A DNA stretch of 64,000 nucleotides from Pollutibacter soli (GTDB lineage: Bacteria > Bacteroidota > Bacteroidia > Chitinophagales > Chitinophagaceae). How positions within the stretch are numbered: position 1 is the first letter of the stretch; the number at the start of each line of letters is the position of its first letter. The stretch spans positions 124,001-188,000 of the forward strand of contig JARJHS010000007.1 of the NCBI GenBank assembly GCA_029269725.1, in the 5' to 3' direction. Below, one piece after another: positions 1 to 9,025 of this stretch. The notes below the pieces were generated by a model. The model was not told where the DNA came from. It saw only the letters and a list, made by a program, of their open reading frames with translations, and did not search any database. Made by a program: the position numbers and the translations under genes.

Positions 1-249
1 TTTGGGAATGCCGATGACGAATGTAAAAAAGTATCTATACCTCTTCCCCCGATAGCCCGGCAATTCGCCAAATTATTTGACGGATTCTATCTGACACCCG
101 GCCTTCGTCTTCTGCTCCCGGCCTTCGAATTTCCTATCGAGATTCATGATGAGGTGATCAACATGATTAATATTGATGATTTGCATGGAGTGATTAATTC
201 CTCGTCATTCAGGGTGGAGGAAATAAGTGTACAACAATGCCACAGATAA
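1..249 (+). CDS. C-terminal end of a protein truncated by the window edge
   Basis: Frame 1 is open from the first base to a TAA at 247-249, giving 82 residues with normal coding character (mixed hydrophobic and charged residues, e.g. IPLPPIARQFAKLF and LRLLLPAFEFPIEI). It contains only one internal ATG, late in the reading frame, so it reads as the tail of a gene that begins upstream of the window. I do not recognise the family. The next gene on the same strand starts about 85 bases later. Confidence 0.55.
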   Translation, partial: FGNADDECKKVSIPLPPIARQFAKLFDGFYLTPGLRLLLPAFEFPIEIHDEVINMINIDDLHGVINSSSFRVEEISVQQCHR

Positions 250-334
250 TAAATTTGATTCCCACTAATTCGGCTTATTTTCCAATTTCATGTTAGCGGT
301 CAGGTCAGTGATTTCGCAATCGTTTATGTCTGTT

Positions 335-2671
335 ATGAGAAAGTTCCTTTTCCTTTTATGCCTTTTCCCGGCCTTGTATGCGACCTCACAATATAAAGTG
401 CGGTTTATTTTAAATGAAAATACAGCCATTCCCCACGACAGCATTTACATAACTGGCACCTTCAATAACTGGGATTCTACTGCGAATAATAAGTACCTGA
501 TGCAACCGCTGGGAAATCGTCAATATGGCATAACGCTCGATTTGCCGGCAGGTGATATGAGGTATAAATTTCATCGCGGGAGCTGGCTCAGTGTGGAAAA
601 AGAACTGGACGGTAACGAGGTGTTTGATCGTAATGTCAAAATTAATTCTGATACTACGTTAACTGCCAGGGTGGATAACTGGAGGGACCAGTTATTTGTT
701 GATAAGAAACTCAAGTTGCAGCGCGAAACATCAGATACCGGTCGCGTGAAATTACTGGATGCCATTGCCAGGAATTACGGCTTCTTTTCTGAGTTTTTCA
801 ATATCGATTCCGCACAATATTATGCACAGGAAACCCTGAAATTGTACCAGGAGATCAGTGCATCTGATGAAACCAGTTTATGGGAAGACCTGGGATCATC
901 GCGGGAAGTGTTGGCTAATTTATTCAGCTCGCTGGGCAACTATCCGAGGGCGTTAGAGCTACGCTTTGAGAATCTGCGCGTGGCGGAAAAAAGAAATGAT
1001 CCGTTATATCTAGCTGATGCGTTCCGATCTATATCCAATACCTACCTTTCTATAAAAGATTATCCAAACGCACTCAGGTATGCACGACTTAGTTATACCA
1101 CACTGAAGTCACTGCCACCAGATACAGAGGCTTACCAGCATATGAAATGGCTCTCTGATTACCAGTTGGCCGAATGCTTTTACGGATTGAATGATCTTGA
1201 TTCTTCGCTGTTTTATATATCCCAGCCTGTCAATGGTAACTTACTCACGGCAACCTCCGGAATGGCTTTTAAATCGTTGTTGCTGGGTGATATCTACCGG
1301 TCAAAAAATCAACCGGACTCCGCTTTCAGAAATTACAGGAATGCAATTTTCTACAATGCTTCTGTGTACTCAGCCGTCGTTAATGGTATGTCGCTGCTGG
1401 GTATTTCAAAGTTATTCCGCAATGCAGGGCAGCCGGATTCAGCCATTGCATATGCACGATCTGCATTCTCGGTATATGAGAATAATTTATCTAATCTGCA
1501 GAGCTGGGGCGAGAACAAAGATGCATATGTAGCTGAAGTGGTGTTTACTCTATCAGAAATGTACAAAGCCGGAGGCCAGCCAGACAGTGCATACAAGTAT
1601 CTGCAAATGGCAACGGTGCTGAAGGATAGTCTTTACAATAATGAAAAGCTCCGCCAGTTTCAGGTCCTTGACTTTAATGAAACGGCACGTGTACAGCAAC
1701 TCGAGCAACAGGAAAGAATCACAGCAGAGCGATATCGCAACCGTATAAAAATTTATGGACTGATCGGTGGCCTCGTTGCGTTTTTGGTAATTGCGTTTGT
1801 TCTTTACCGTAATAACCGTCAAAAACAACAATCCAACCAGGAACTGACCGAACAAAAAGGCAAACTGGAAGAAACACTGCAGGAATTGAAATCGACGCAG
1901 GCACAATTGATCCAGAGCGAAAAAATGGCTGGTCTTGGTGAACTTACCGCAGGCATTGCACATGAAATTCAGAACCCTTTGAATTTTGTAAACAATTTTT
2001 CTGAAGTCAATATTGAAATGGTGGACGAACTGCAGGCTGAGCTACGATCGGGAAATATGGAGGAAGCGCTTGCGATCTCAAACGATATCAAGGACAATTC
2101 ACTGAAAATAAATCATCATGGCAGGCGGGCTGATTCGATCGTAAAAGGAATGTTGCAGCACACTAGGATCAGTACCGGGCAAAAAGAATTGACGGATATC
2201 AACACACTTTGCGACGAATATTTCAGGTTGGCATACCATGGTCTCCGCGCAAAGGATAAAAGTTTCAACGCAACATTAAAAGCGGAGTTTGAAAACAACC
2301 TCCAGCTGGTAAATATTGTGCCGCAGGATATAGGCCGCGTGATTCTTAATCTGTTAAACAATGCTTTCTATTCCGTTAATGTTAAATCGAGGCAGCATAT
2401 TCCTGGTTATGAACCCACAGTCACATTATCTACAAAAAATACCGGAAAAGGTGTCGAAATCATTGTAAAAGACAACGGTAATGGCATTCCCGATGATCTT
2501 ATCGATAAAATATTTCAGCCTTTTTTCACTACAAAACCGACAGGGCAGGGTACAGGCCTCGGCCTGTCTTTGTCTTATGATATTGTCAAAGCCCATGGTG
2601 GTGATATCAAAGTGAGAAGTACCGAAGCCCTGGGTACTGAATTTACCGTGATATTGAATCCAGGCACTTAA
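335..2671 (+). CDS. Histidine kinase with glycogen-binding-like domain and TPRs (HK1)
   Basis: Membrane sensor histidine kinase of about 778 residues. The chosen ATG at 335 begins a clean signal peptide (MRKFLFLLCLFPALYATSQ); in-frame upstream starts at 290 and 326 would add residues before it. Residues about 20-110 resemble an AMPK/CBM48-type carbohydrate-binding fold (YITGTFNNWD, then LPAGDMRYKFHRGSW and VEKELDGNEV). TPR-like helices fill about 125-440, a single membrane helix lies near 473-492, followed by a coiled coil. The transmitter has the phospho-acceptor histidine in AHEIQNPLNF (H543), N-box LNLLNNAF, G1 DNGNGIP, then FQPFFTTKPTG and [11 protein letters not shown]. No receiver domain is present; the single-domain receiver at 2920 is the obvious partner. 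Kinase function is clear; the ligand is unknown. Confidence 0.9.
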   Translation: MRKFLFLLCLFPALYATSQYKVRFILNENTAIPHDSIYITGTFNNWDSTANNKYLMQPLGNRQYGITLDLPAGDMRYKFHRGSWLSVEKELDGNEVFDRNVKINSDTTLTARVDNWRDQLFVDKKLKLQRETSDTGRVKLLDAIARNYGFFSEFFNIDSAQYYAQETLKLYQEISASDETSLWEDLGSSREVLANLFSSLGNYPRALELRFENLRVAEKRNDPLYLADAFRSISNTYLSIKDYPNALRYARLSYTTLKSLPPDTEAYQHMKWLSDYQLAECFYGLNDLDSSLFYISQPVNGNLLTATSGMAFKSLLLGDIYRSKNQPDSAFRNYRNAIFYNASVYSAVVNGMSLLGISKLFRNAGQPDSAIAYARSAFSVYENNLSNLQSWGENKDAYVAEVVFTLSEMYKAGGQPDSAYKYLQMATVLKDSLYNNEKLRQFQVLDFNETARVQQLEQQERITAERYRNRIKIYGLIGGLVAFLVIAFVLYRNNRQKQQSNQELTEQKGKLEETLQELKSTQAQLIQSEKMAGLGELTAGIAHEIQNPLNFVNNFSEVNIEMVDELQAELRSGNMEEALAISNDIKDNSLKINHHGRRADSIVKGMLQHTRISTGQKELTDINTLCDEYFRLAYHGLRAKDKSFNATLKAEFENNLQLVNIVPQDIGRVILNLLNNAFYSVNVKSRQHIPGYEPTVTLSTKNTGKGVEIIVKDNGNGIPDDLIDKIFQPFFTTKPTGQGTGLGLSLSYDIVKAHGGDIKVRSTEALGTEFTVILNPGT

Positions 2672-2919
2672 GTTATTCAGTAGAATTTTCCCTACCCGAT
2701 TTTGTCATCAGCGTCTGATAAGAATTGATATTCAATACAGAGCCGCTTTTTTATAAGAAGAAAAAATGAATTTTCTCTACCGTTAAAAAACCCGGTGCAA
2801 AACGACCTGGAAGCATAATTTTTAAATTATTATTAATGCCCCCGGCTGGAAAATTGATAGTATCTTCGGCGGGTTGTTGTAATAGGATTTCATTCATTTA
2901 ATAGCAATAGCTAACTGAT

Positions 2920-3294
2920 ATGAAAATTTTGGTTGTTGATGATGAGCACGATGTAAAAACGTTATTTGAGCAACGTTTTCGCAGAGAAATAAGAAACCAG
3001 GAGATGAATTTTGCATTTGCACATTCTGGTAAGGATGCGCTTACTTATCTCGACGAGCATAAGGATGAAAATCTTTTAATTTTATCCGACATCAACATGC
3101 CAGGAATGAGCGGGCTTGAGCTGCTGGCAGAAATTAAACGCACATACCAGACACCGCCACCCGTTGTGATGATGATCACTGCATATGGTGATGCAGAGAA
3201 TTACAATACAGCGATAAATCTGGGCGCAGATGATTTCCTGACGAAACCGGTAGACTTTGCTTTGCTGAAAGAAAAACTCAAACCTGCTTCCTAG
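2920..3294 (+). CDS. Single-domain response regulator (RR1)
   Basis: A 124-residue CheY-like receiver with no output domain. Acidic pair D7/D8, phospho-acceptor D57 in LSDINMPGMSG, T87 in MITAYGD and K109 in FLTKP are all present, so it should be phosphorylated. It is very similar to the receiver at 41491, sharing MKILVVDDE, a LFEQRFR stretch and the ADDFLTKP end. It lies about 250 bases after the HK1 gene; a partial -7-like element (TATCTTCG, 2861-2868) precedes it. Its likely role is phosphotransfer or protein-protein output for the surrounding kinases, which is inference from the lack of a DNA-binding domain. Confidence 0.93.
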   Translation: MKILVVDDEHDVKTLFEQRFRREIRNQEMNFAFAHSGKDALTYLDEHKDENLLILSDINMPGMSGLELLAEIKRTYQTPPPVVMMITAYGDAENYNTAINLGADDFLTKPVDFALLKEKLKPAS

Positions 3295-3521
3295 CTCATC
3301 CATTATTTTGTCAGCTAAACAGTTGTCGTCTGCAATGTATTTATTCGGAATAGCATTGCCGCCTGAAGAGCTTACACTGACATAAATAATTTCTCTACTG
3401 TTACAGTTCTCAGCTTAAATTCCATACCCGCTACCGTTTCCCTCCGGCTTACTGATTTCTGATATCCATTATCAGGCGAAAAAAAATTCCCGGGCACCCT
3501 TTTCAACACAATAGATACGGT

Positions 3522-6044
3522 ATGAAGAAGAGCATACTGATGTTGTTTAATATCATTTTCGGGCTTGTTTCCATTGCCGTAACTGCTCAGCCTATGAATG
3601 TCGATAGTCTGAAGCGCCTCCTCAACAGACCTGATGACACAACGAAGGTTAATGTGCTGAATAACCTATGCTGGGAATTACGCAATACCGTTCCGGACGA
3701 AGCCATCATTTATGGTAGAGAGGCGCTGGCTTTGTCGGAAAAACTTTCTTATAGTCACGGGTTGATACGCGCCTATAACCGTGTTGGCGTAATTCTCATG
3801 AGCCAGGGCGAGTATGACACAGCAAAGAATTTTTATCTCGAAGCCATTAAAATTGCCGATGAAGCAAAGAACAAAACGGGCAAGGCAAGCAGTTTGATGA
3901 ATCTAGGCAACATTGCTTTTTACTCGAATGAGTTTCCCGTGGCCGTCGATTATTTTCAGAAAGCATCCGATATCTATGCAGAAATAAAGGATTCAGCGGG
4001 GATTGTGAACTGTTTGATGAATATGGGCGCCATCTATTTCTTCCTCGGGAAATATGATACAACGCTTTTATATCAGCAGAAAGGACTCAGCTTGTTCAGG
4101 GCACGGAATATGAAAATGGATGAAGCGCTCAGCCTGGATAATATCGGTGCAACTTATTCTGCCAAGGGAGATTTCACCAACAGCCTGAAAAATCATTTTG
4201 AAGCATTGAAAATTCTGGAAACCATCGACGATCGACGGCACATGGCGACTACACTTGGTAACATCGGCAGCGTTTATTCTGACCAGAAAAATTTCAATGA
4301 GGCGCTGGTATATTTCAGACGGTCGATGTCTCTGCACGACGAAATTCATAATCATCGAGATCGGATTCTTTCACAAACCAATATTGGTGTTGCACATCAA
4401 AGCATGAAGAATCTTGATTCAGCTTTGATTTACTTCCGTAGAAGCCTGGGAGATGCTGAAAAACTTAAAGAAGATGATCTTGCTGCAATGGCAGGACAAG
4501 GTATCGGGATGACTTTATACCTGAAAAAAGATCTTCCCGGTGCATTAGGATATTACCAAAGAGCAGAAGCCACATTCAGGAAGCAAGGTCAGAAAGATGC
4601 ATTGATGTCCGTGCTGAATAACCTTGCCGGCCTGCACAGTGAGATGGGCCACCATAGAGTGGCATTGGATTATGCGAACGAAGCATATAAAGAAGCTGTA
4701 TCGTCAGGATCTGCTTTAAGGTTACAGACTGCCTATTTTTCACTATCGGAAGTGCATAAGCGAAGAAATGAATTTCCGCTGGCGTTGAAATATTACGAGG
4801 AAGCGGTAAAAATAAAAGATTCTCTTTTCAATGAGTCAAAGTCGAGGGAAATCGGACGACTGGAATCTGCACATGAGCTTGACACCAAAGACAAGGAAAT
4901 CGCATTGCTGAACAAGGATAAAGAAATCAGTGAAGCGCAACGGGCAAGACAAACAATTATCAGGAATGCAATGGCCGGTGTCCTTGCGCTCATTTTATTA
5001 CTTGCATTTATTCTGATTCGTAATAACAGACAGAAGCAGAAAACAAACCAGTTGCTGACTACAAAAAACGCTGAAATTGTTGCAAGTCGTGAAAAGGCGG
5101 AAGAAGCACTCACTGATCTGAAAGCTGCGCAGGCACAACTGGTACAGAGAGAAAAGATGGCATCGCTGGGCGAACTGACTGCGGGCATCGCGCACGAAAT
5201 ACAAAATCCACTCAATTTCATCAATAATTTTTCCGACGTGAACAAAGAGATGGCGGATGAACTGGCAGAGGAATTGAGATCTGGAAATATTGATGAAGCT
5301 TTAAAAATTACAGCTGAAATAAAAGAAAATGAATCCAGGATTAATCACCACGGAAAGCGCGCCGATGGAATTGTAAAATCCATGTTACAGCATTCAAGAT
5401 TCAACGTGGGGCAGAAAGAACTCATCGATATCAATTTACTGGCGGATGAATATTTGCGCATTTCCTATCATGCATTTCTTTCCGGCAAACAAGGATTGAA
5501 TCTGCGTGATCAGGATGATGGGTTCCATAAATCTTTCGAAGTTCAATTGACGACCATTCTTGATCCATCCATCCGGAAAATTGCTGTGGTGCCACAGGAA
5601 CTCGGTCGTGTATTCCTGAATTTATTCAATAATGCATTTTATTCGGTTCGCGCCAAAGCAATGGCAGAGAATGAACCGGTACTTGCTGCTGCCGAAGTGG
5701 TAAATGGAGGTTCTGATAATACCGGTCTTTCAAAAGAATCTAGACCCGAAATACTTCCCTTCGACCACAAAATTTCCCACAGAGAATTTAAACCGGAAGT
5801 CGCGGTGACCAGTTTTGAAAAGGATGGGTTTATATGGCTAAAAGTTTCAGACAACGGTGTGGGGGTTCCTGAAAATATAAAAAGCAAAATATTTCAACCC
5901 TTTTTTACTACTAAACCTACGGGCACTGCAACAGGTCTTGGATTGAGTTTAAGTTACGATATCATCAAAGCGCATGGGGGAGAAATTAAACTTATGGATT
6001 CGCCTATTGGAGCTGAATTCTTAATCAAATTACCTGTGAGCTGA
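3522..6044 (+). CDS. TPR-repeat sensor histidine kinase (HK2)
   Basis: 840-residue kinase. The signal peptide covers residues 1-23 and ends in VTAQ. A long array of TPR repeats fills about 30-430 (recurrent patterns such as A-x-x-x-LGNIGSVY and ALVYFRRSL) and should be periplasmic. One membrane helix lies near 483-503, followed by a coiled coil. The transmitter has H558 in AHEIQNPLNF, the HHGKRAD helix, N-box LNLFNNAF, G1 DNGVGVP (D777), and FQPFFTTKPTG. Between the N-box and G1 it carries an insertion of about 45 residues (bases about 5650-5800) absent from HK1 and HK3. No receiver domain is fused. Confidence 0.9.
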   Translation: MKKSILMLFNIIFGLVSIAVTAQPMNVDSLKRLLNRPDDTTKVNVLNNLCWELRNTVPDEAIIYGREALALSEKLSYSHGLIRAYNRVGVILMSQGEYDTAKNFYLEAIKIADEAKNKTGKASSLMNLGNIAFYSNEFPVAVDYFQKASDIYAEIKDSAGIVNCLMNMGAIYFFLGKYDTTLLYQQKGLSLFRARNMKMDEALSLDNIGATYSAKGDFTNSLKNHFEALKILETIDDRRHMATTLGNIGSVYSDQKNFNEALVYFRRSMSLHDEIHNHRDRILSQTNIGVAHQSMKNLDSALIYFRRSLGDAEKLKEDDLAAMAGQGIGMTLYLKKDLPGALGYYQRAEATFRKQGQKDALMSVLNNLAGLHSEMGHHRVALDYANEAYKEAVSSGSALRLQTAYFSLSEVHKRRNEFPLALKYYEEAVKIKDSLFNESKSREIGRLESAHELDTKDKEIALLNKDKEISEAQRARQTIIRNAMAGVLALILLLAFILIRNNRQKQKTNQLLTTKNAEIVASREKAEEALTDLKAAQAQLVQREKMASLGELTAGIAHEIQNPLNFINNFSDVNKEMADELAEELRSGNIDEALKITAEIKENESRINHHGKRADGIVKSMLQHSRFNVGQKELIDINLLADEYLRISYHAFLSGKQGLNLRDQDDGFHKSFEVQLTTILDPSIRKIAVVPQELGRVFLNLFNNAFYSVRAKAMAENEPVLAAAEVVNGGSDNTGLSKESRPEILPFDHKISHREFKPEVAVTSFEKDGFIWLKVSDNGVGVPENIKSKIFQPFFTTKPTGTATGLGLSLSYDIIKAHGGEIKLMDSPIGAEFLIKLPVS

Positions 6045-6177
6045 TCAACACATATGCGCGAATTAAATATTCATTTGCGATGAAATTATTCAGTAAATTA
6101 ACAGTACACTCAGTTCGATCCCCTATACTAACGCCACACCTATAGCCTGTTTACTGTCGCCCGACTTAAACATTTTT

Positions 6178-7422
6178 ATGATAAAAGATCCATCACCATT
6201 GGTATCCAGCGTGGCTACAGGGTATAGCCAGCTGTTAAACTCTTTTGATGCAGGTCGTGAAATCGCAGAATCAATGCAGAGTGACCTGGTGTTATCCGGG
6301 CAAACATTATTACTTCTTTTTGCAACACCGCATCATAATGTAAACAACCTGATCGCAGGAGTGAAATCTGTTATTGGTGAAGACATTGATGTTCTCGGCT
6401 GCACGACTACAGGTTTGATCTGTAACGATTTCATTTCATATACAGGTGCGCTTTCTGGCGGACTCATCATTTCATCAGATCCACCTGGCTTTCATTTTTT
6501 TTCAGAAGAAAATATTAATGATAGAGAGTTTGATGCAGGGAAAAAACTTGCAGAAAAAATTAAAAATGCGAATCTTCCCGACGAACATGGTTTGTTGTTT
6601 TTCTACGACTCTATCAAAACAACTTCAACGGAAGGCACACCGGAATTGAATCTTGCAACTCCAATACTTCAGGGTTTTAAAGAAGGGTATGGTTACTGGC
6701 CAAAGATTGCAGGGATAGGAGCCTGGGGTGATATACAGGTTGTTCATCCCTGCCAGGTATGGATCGAAAATAAGATTCAGCGAAATCTGATCGGAGCGTT
6801 ATCTGTTTCCGGCCGGTTGAAAATGGATACAGTGATCATGCATGGTACAAAGCCGATGAGTGACTATCACACTATCACCCGCGCAGCAAAAAATGTGATT
6901 TATGAAATTGATGGAACGCCTGCACTGGCGTTTATCGATAAGCTGATGGGTGGTTCTGTTCCATGGGAAGAATTTCCATTACTGGTTACGCTTGGTGTGA
7001 ATACGGGTGATAAGTATGGTGATTACCAGGAAGAATTGTATGCCAGCAGACTTTGTTTTGGAATCGATCAGGAAAACAAGGCATTGATCATGTTTGAAAC
7101 AGACCTGGAAACAGGCTCAGAAATTCAATTGATGCAACGCAATATCGATTTTAAATATATCGGTCTGCAGGTTGAAAAGCTTTTTGAGAAAGTGGGATCT
7201 GCAAAACCTCTTGCAGCATTATACATCGACTGTCTGGGTCGCGTGTCCGGTTTTTCCGGCTTGCAGCAGGAAGAATCACTTGAAGTATATCAGCAATTAA
7301 AAGGTCTTCCGTTTTTCGGCATCTTTTCAGGAGTTGAAATCGCAAATGTGGGCAAGGAGGTGAAAGCACTGGACTGGACAGGTGTACTTTGTATTATAAG
7401 TGAAAACACTACCCATGAGTGA
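6178..7422 (+). CDS. FIST N/C-domain sensory protein
   Basis: 414-residue soluble protein with FIST_N (about 30-225) and FIST_C (about 235-395) domains. Features are the GCTTTGLI segment, GGLIISS, the GIGAWGD region, and the C-terminal AALYIDCLGR and LPFFGIFSGVEIA, the last two typical of FIST_C. FIST proteins are proposed small-ligand (amino-acid-like) sensors that work with signal transduction partners. No signal peptide or membrane segment is visible. The stop codon overlaps the start of the next kinase gene by 8 bases (ATGAGTGA), which suggests translational coupling and a direct functional partnership with the cytoplasmic kinase HK3. Confidence 0.85.
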   Translation: MIKDPSPLVSSVATGYSQLLNSFDAGREIAESMQSDLVLSGQTLLLLFATPHHNVNNLIAGVKSVIGEDIDVLGCTTTGLICNDFISYTGALSGGLIISSDPPGFHFFSEENINDREFDAGKKLAEKIKNANLPDEHGLLFFYDSIKTTSTEGTPELNLATPILQGFKEGYGYWPKIAGIGAWGDIQVVHPCQVWIENKIQRNLIGALSVSGRLKMDTVIMHGTKPMSDYHTITRAAKNVIYEIDGTPALAFIDKLMGGSVPWEEFPLLVTLGVNTGDKYGDYQEELYASRLCFGIDQENKALIMFETDLETGSEIQLMQRNIDFKYIGLQVEKLFEKVGSAKPLAALYIDCLGRVSGFSGLQQEESLEVYQQLKGLPFFGIFSGVEIANVGKEVKALDWTGVLCIISENTTHE

Positions 7423-8902
7423 CAATTCCTTTGAAGATGAGCGCGATAAAAAAATTGCTTACTATAAGAAAAAACTGGACGAACTCTCCGCAGAAAATAT
7501 ACGTCACGATTTTATTGTATCCTCACTAAGACATGTTCTTAAGCAGAAAAATGATGCACTGGCTGTACTGAGCATTTTGCAGACAAAGGATGTTTTGTCA
7601 ATGACGATTGAGGAAATATTTATTGAAGTCTGTAAAAATATCCTGATGAATTCCGGAATGGACTATGTATTAGTATTGATGCCCGGTCAAAACATGAGTC
7701 AATTTTATGTCAGTCATTCACTTGGTTTTGCAGAAGAACTAAATGACGGAATGTTCAACCAGGCAATTCCCATTTCATTGAATACAGATGAAAAGTACGT
7801 GCTGGTCAACAGATCAAATGAGCTTACTGATGCCAACATGCTTGCTTCATTTTTACCGGTGAAATACTACATCATGGTCCCGGTAATTCTGAATGAATCT
7901 CAAAAAGCCTTTATAGTTGCTGGCAGACGACATGAGAAAATGCCTTTCAGTCCTGCCCTGGATAAGAATGATGCTGATATGCTTATTGCGGTAACCTTAT
8001 GGATAAATTCAATGATCCAAAACCGCAACTTGTTGGATCTGAAGTTGCAAAAATCCGTTGTTGAAAATGAAAATAGAATCATTACTGACCAGAAACTTCT
8101 ACTGGAACAAACACTCAACGAATTGAAGGCAGCGCAGGATCAGTTGATTCAGAAAGAAAAAATGGCATCGCTTGGCGAACTGACCGCAGGCATCGCACAC
8201 GAAATACAAAACCCGCTGAATTTTGTAAACAATTTTTCTGAAGTCAACGAAGAGCTTGCAGAAGAACTGGATGAAGAAATCAAAAATGGAAATCAGGAAG
8301 CACAGCAGTCTTTGCTGAATGAGATCAGGAATAACAATGAAAAGATCTCACATCACGGAAAACGAGCAGACAGCATAGTTAAATCCATGCTGCAGCATTC
8401 CAGAACCAATGCCGGCGTAAAAGAACATGCTGATCTCAATGCACTTGCGGATGAATATTTGCGGCTTGCGTATCATGGGCATCGTGCAAAAGACAAAACC
8501 TTCAATGCTGCGCTCGAAACTGATTTCGATCCCGGTGCAAATAAAGTGCATATCATACCCCAGGAAATCGGGCGCGTACTTTTGAATCTTTTCAACAATG
8601 CATTTTATGCAGTTGCGGAAAGAAAAAAACAGCAATCTTCCTATTCGCCGATGGTAAAAGTCTCCACGAGGCTAAATGGCAGCAATGTTTTTATCACAGT
8701 TTCTGATAATGGTATTGGTATGACTGACCAGGTTAAAGCCAAAATTTTCCAGCCTTTTTTTACAACCAAACCCACGGGCCAGGGCACCGGTTTAGGAATG
8801 AGCCTCAGTTATGATATCATCACCAAAAGACATAATGGAGAGTTGAATGTGAAATCAAATCCGGGTATGGGATCAGAGTTTACCATTACAATTCCTGTCT
8901 GA
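7415..8902 (+). CDS. Cytoplasmic GAF-like histidine kinase, FIST partner (HK3)
   Basis: About 495 residues from ATG 7415; an upstream in-frame alternative start at 7400 lies inside the FIST gene. There is no signal peptide or membrane helix, unlike most of the other kinases here. It has an N-terminal coiled coil (about 10-50), a GAF-like domain (about 55-205; MDYVLVLMPG, YYIMVPVIL), and a second coiled coil, followed by the transmitter: H262 in AHEIQNPLNF, N-box LNLFNNAFYAV, G1 DNGIGMT (D431), FQPFFTTKPTG, GTGLGMSLSYD. The overlap with the FIST gene suggests that ligand detection by FIST is passed to this kinase. No receiver follows, so the output receiver must be elsewhere. Confidence 0.88.
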   Translation: MSDNSFEDERDKKIAYYKKKLDELSAENIRHDFIVSSLRHVLKQKNDALAVLSILQTKDVLSMTIEEIFIEVCKNILMNSGMDYVLVLMPGQNMSQFYVSHSLGFAEELNDGMFNQAIPISLNTDEKYVLVNRSNELTDANMLASFLPVKYYIMVPVILNESQKAFIVAGRRHEKMPFSPALDKNDADMLIAVTLWINSMIQNRNLLDLKLQKSVVENENRIITDQKLLLEQTLNELKAAQDQLIQKEKMASLGELTAGIAHEIQNPLNFVNNFSEVNEELAEELDEEIKNGNQEAQQSLLNEIRNNNEKISHHGKRADSIVKSMLQHSRTNAGVKEHADLNALADEYLRLAYHGHRAKDKTFNAALETDFDPGANKVHIIPQEIGRVLLNLFNNAFYAVAERKKQQSSYSPMVKVSTRLNGSNVFITVSDNGIGMTDQVKAKIFQPFFTTKPTGQGTGLGMSLSYDIITKRHNGELNVKSNPGMGSEFTITIPV

Positions 8903-8974
8903 TTTTATCTAACGATTGTACGTGATTTCTTTTCTGTTTACATGTGGAAATAAATGTAAACTATTACTGGCTAC

Positions 8975-9016
8975 TAACGAACAACGAAAAACGAACAACG
9001 AACAACGAAAAACAAA
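8975..9016. repeat. GAACAACG-type degenerate tandem repeat
   Basis: About 42 bases made of repeats of ACGAACA / ACGAAAA units between two convergent genes. The same word family forms the right arm of the inverted repeat at 42909-43018. No complementary partner arm was seen here. Confidence 0.6.
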
Positions 9017-9025
9017 TCGCCGTCA

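Noticed and set aside
8975-9016. Repeat cluster considered as a CRISPR array
   Set aside because: Units are only 7-10 bases, degenerate and without spacers; no cas genes nearby.
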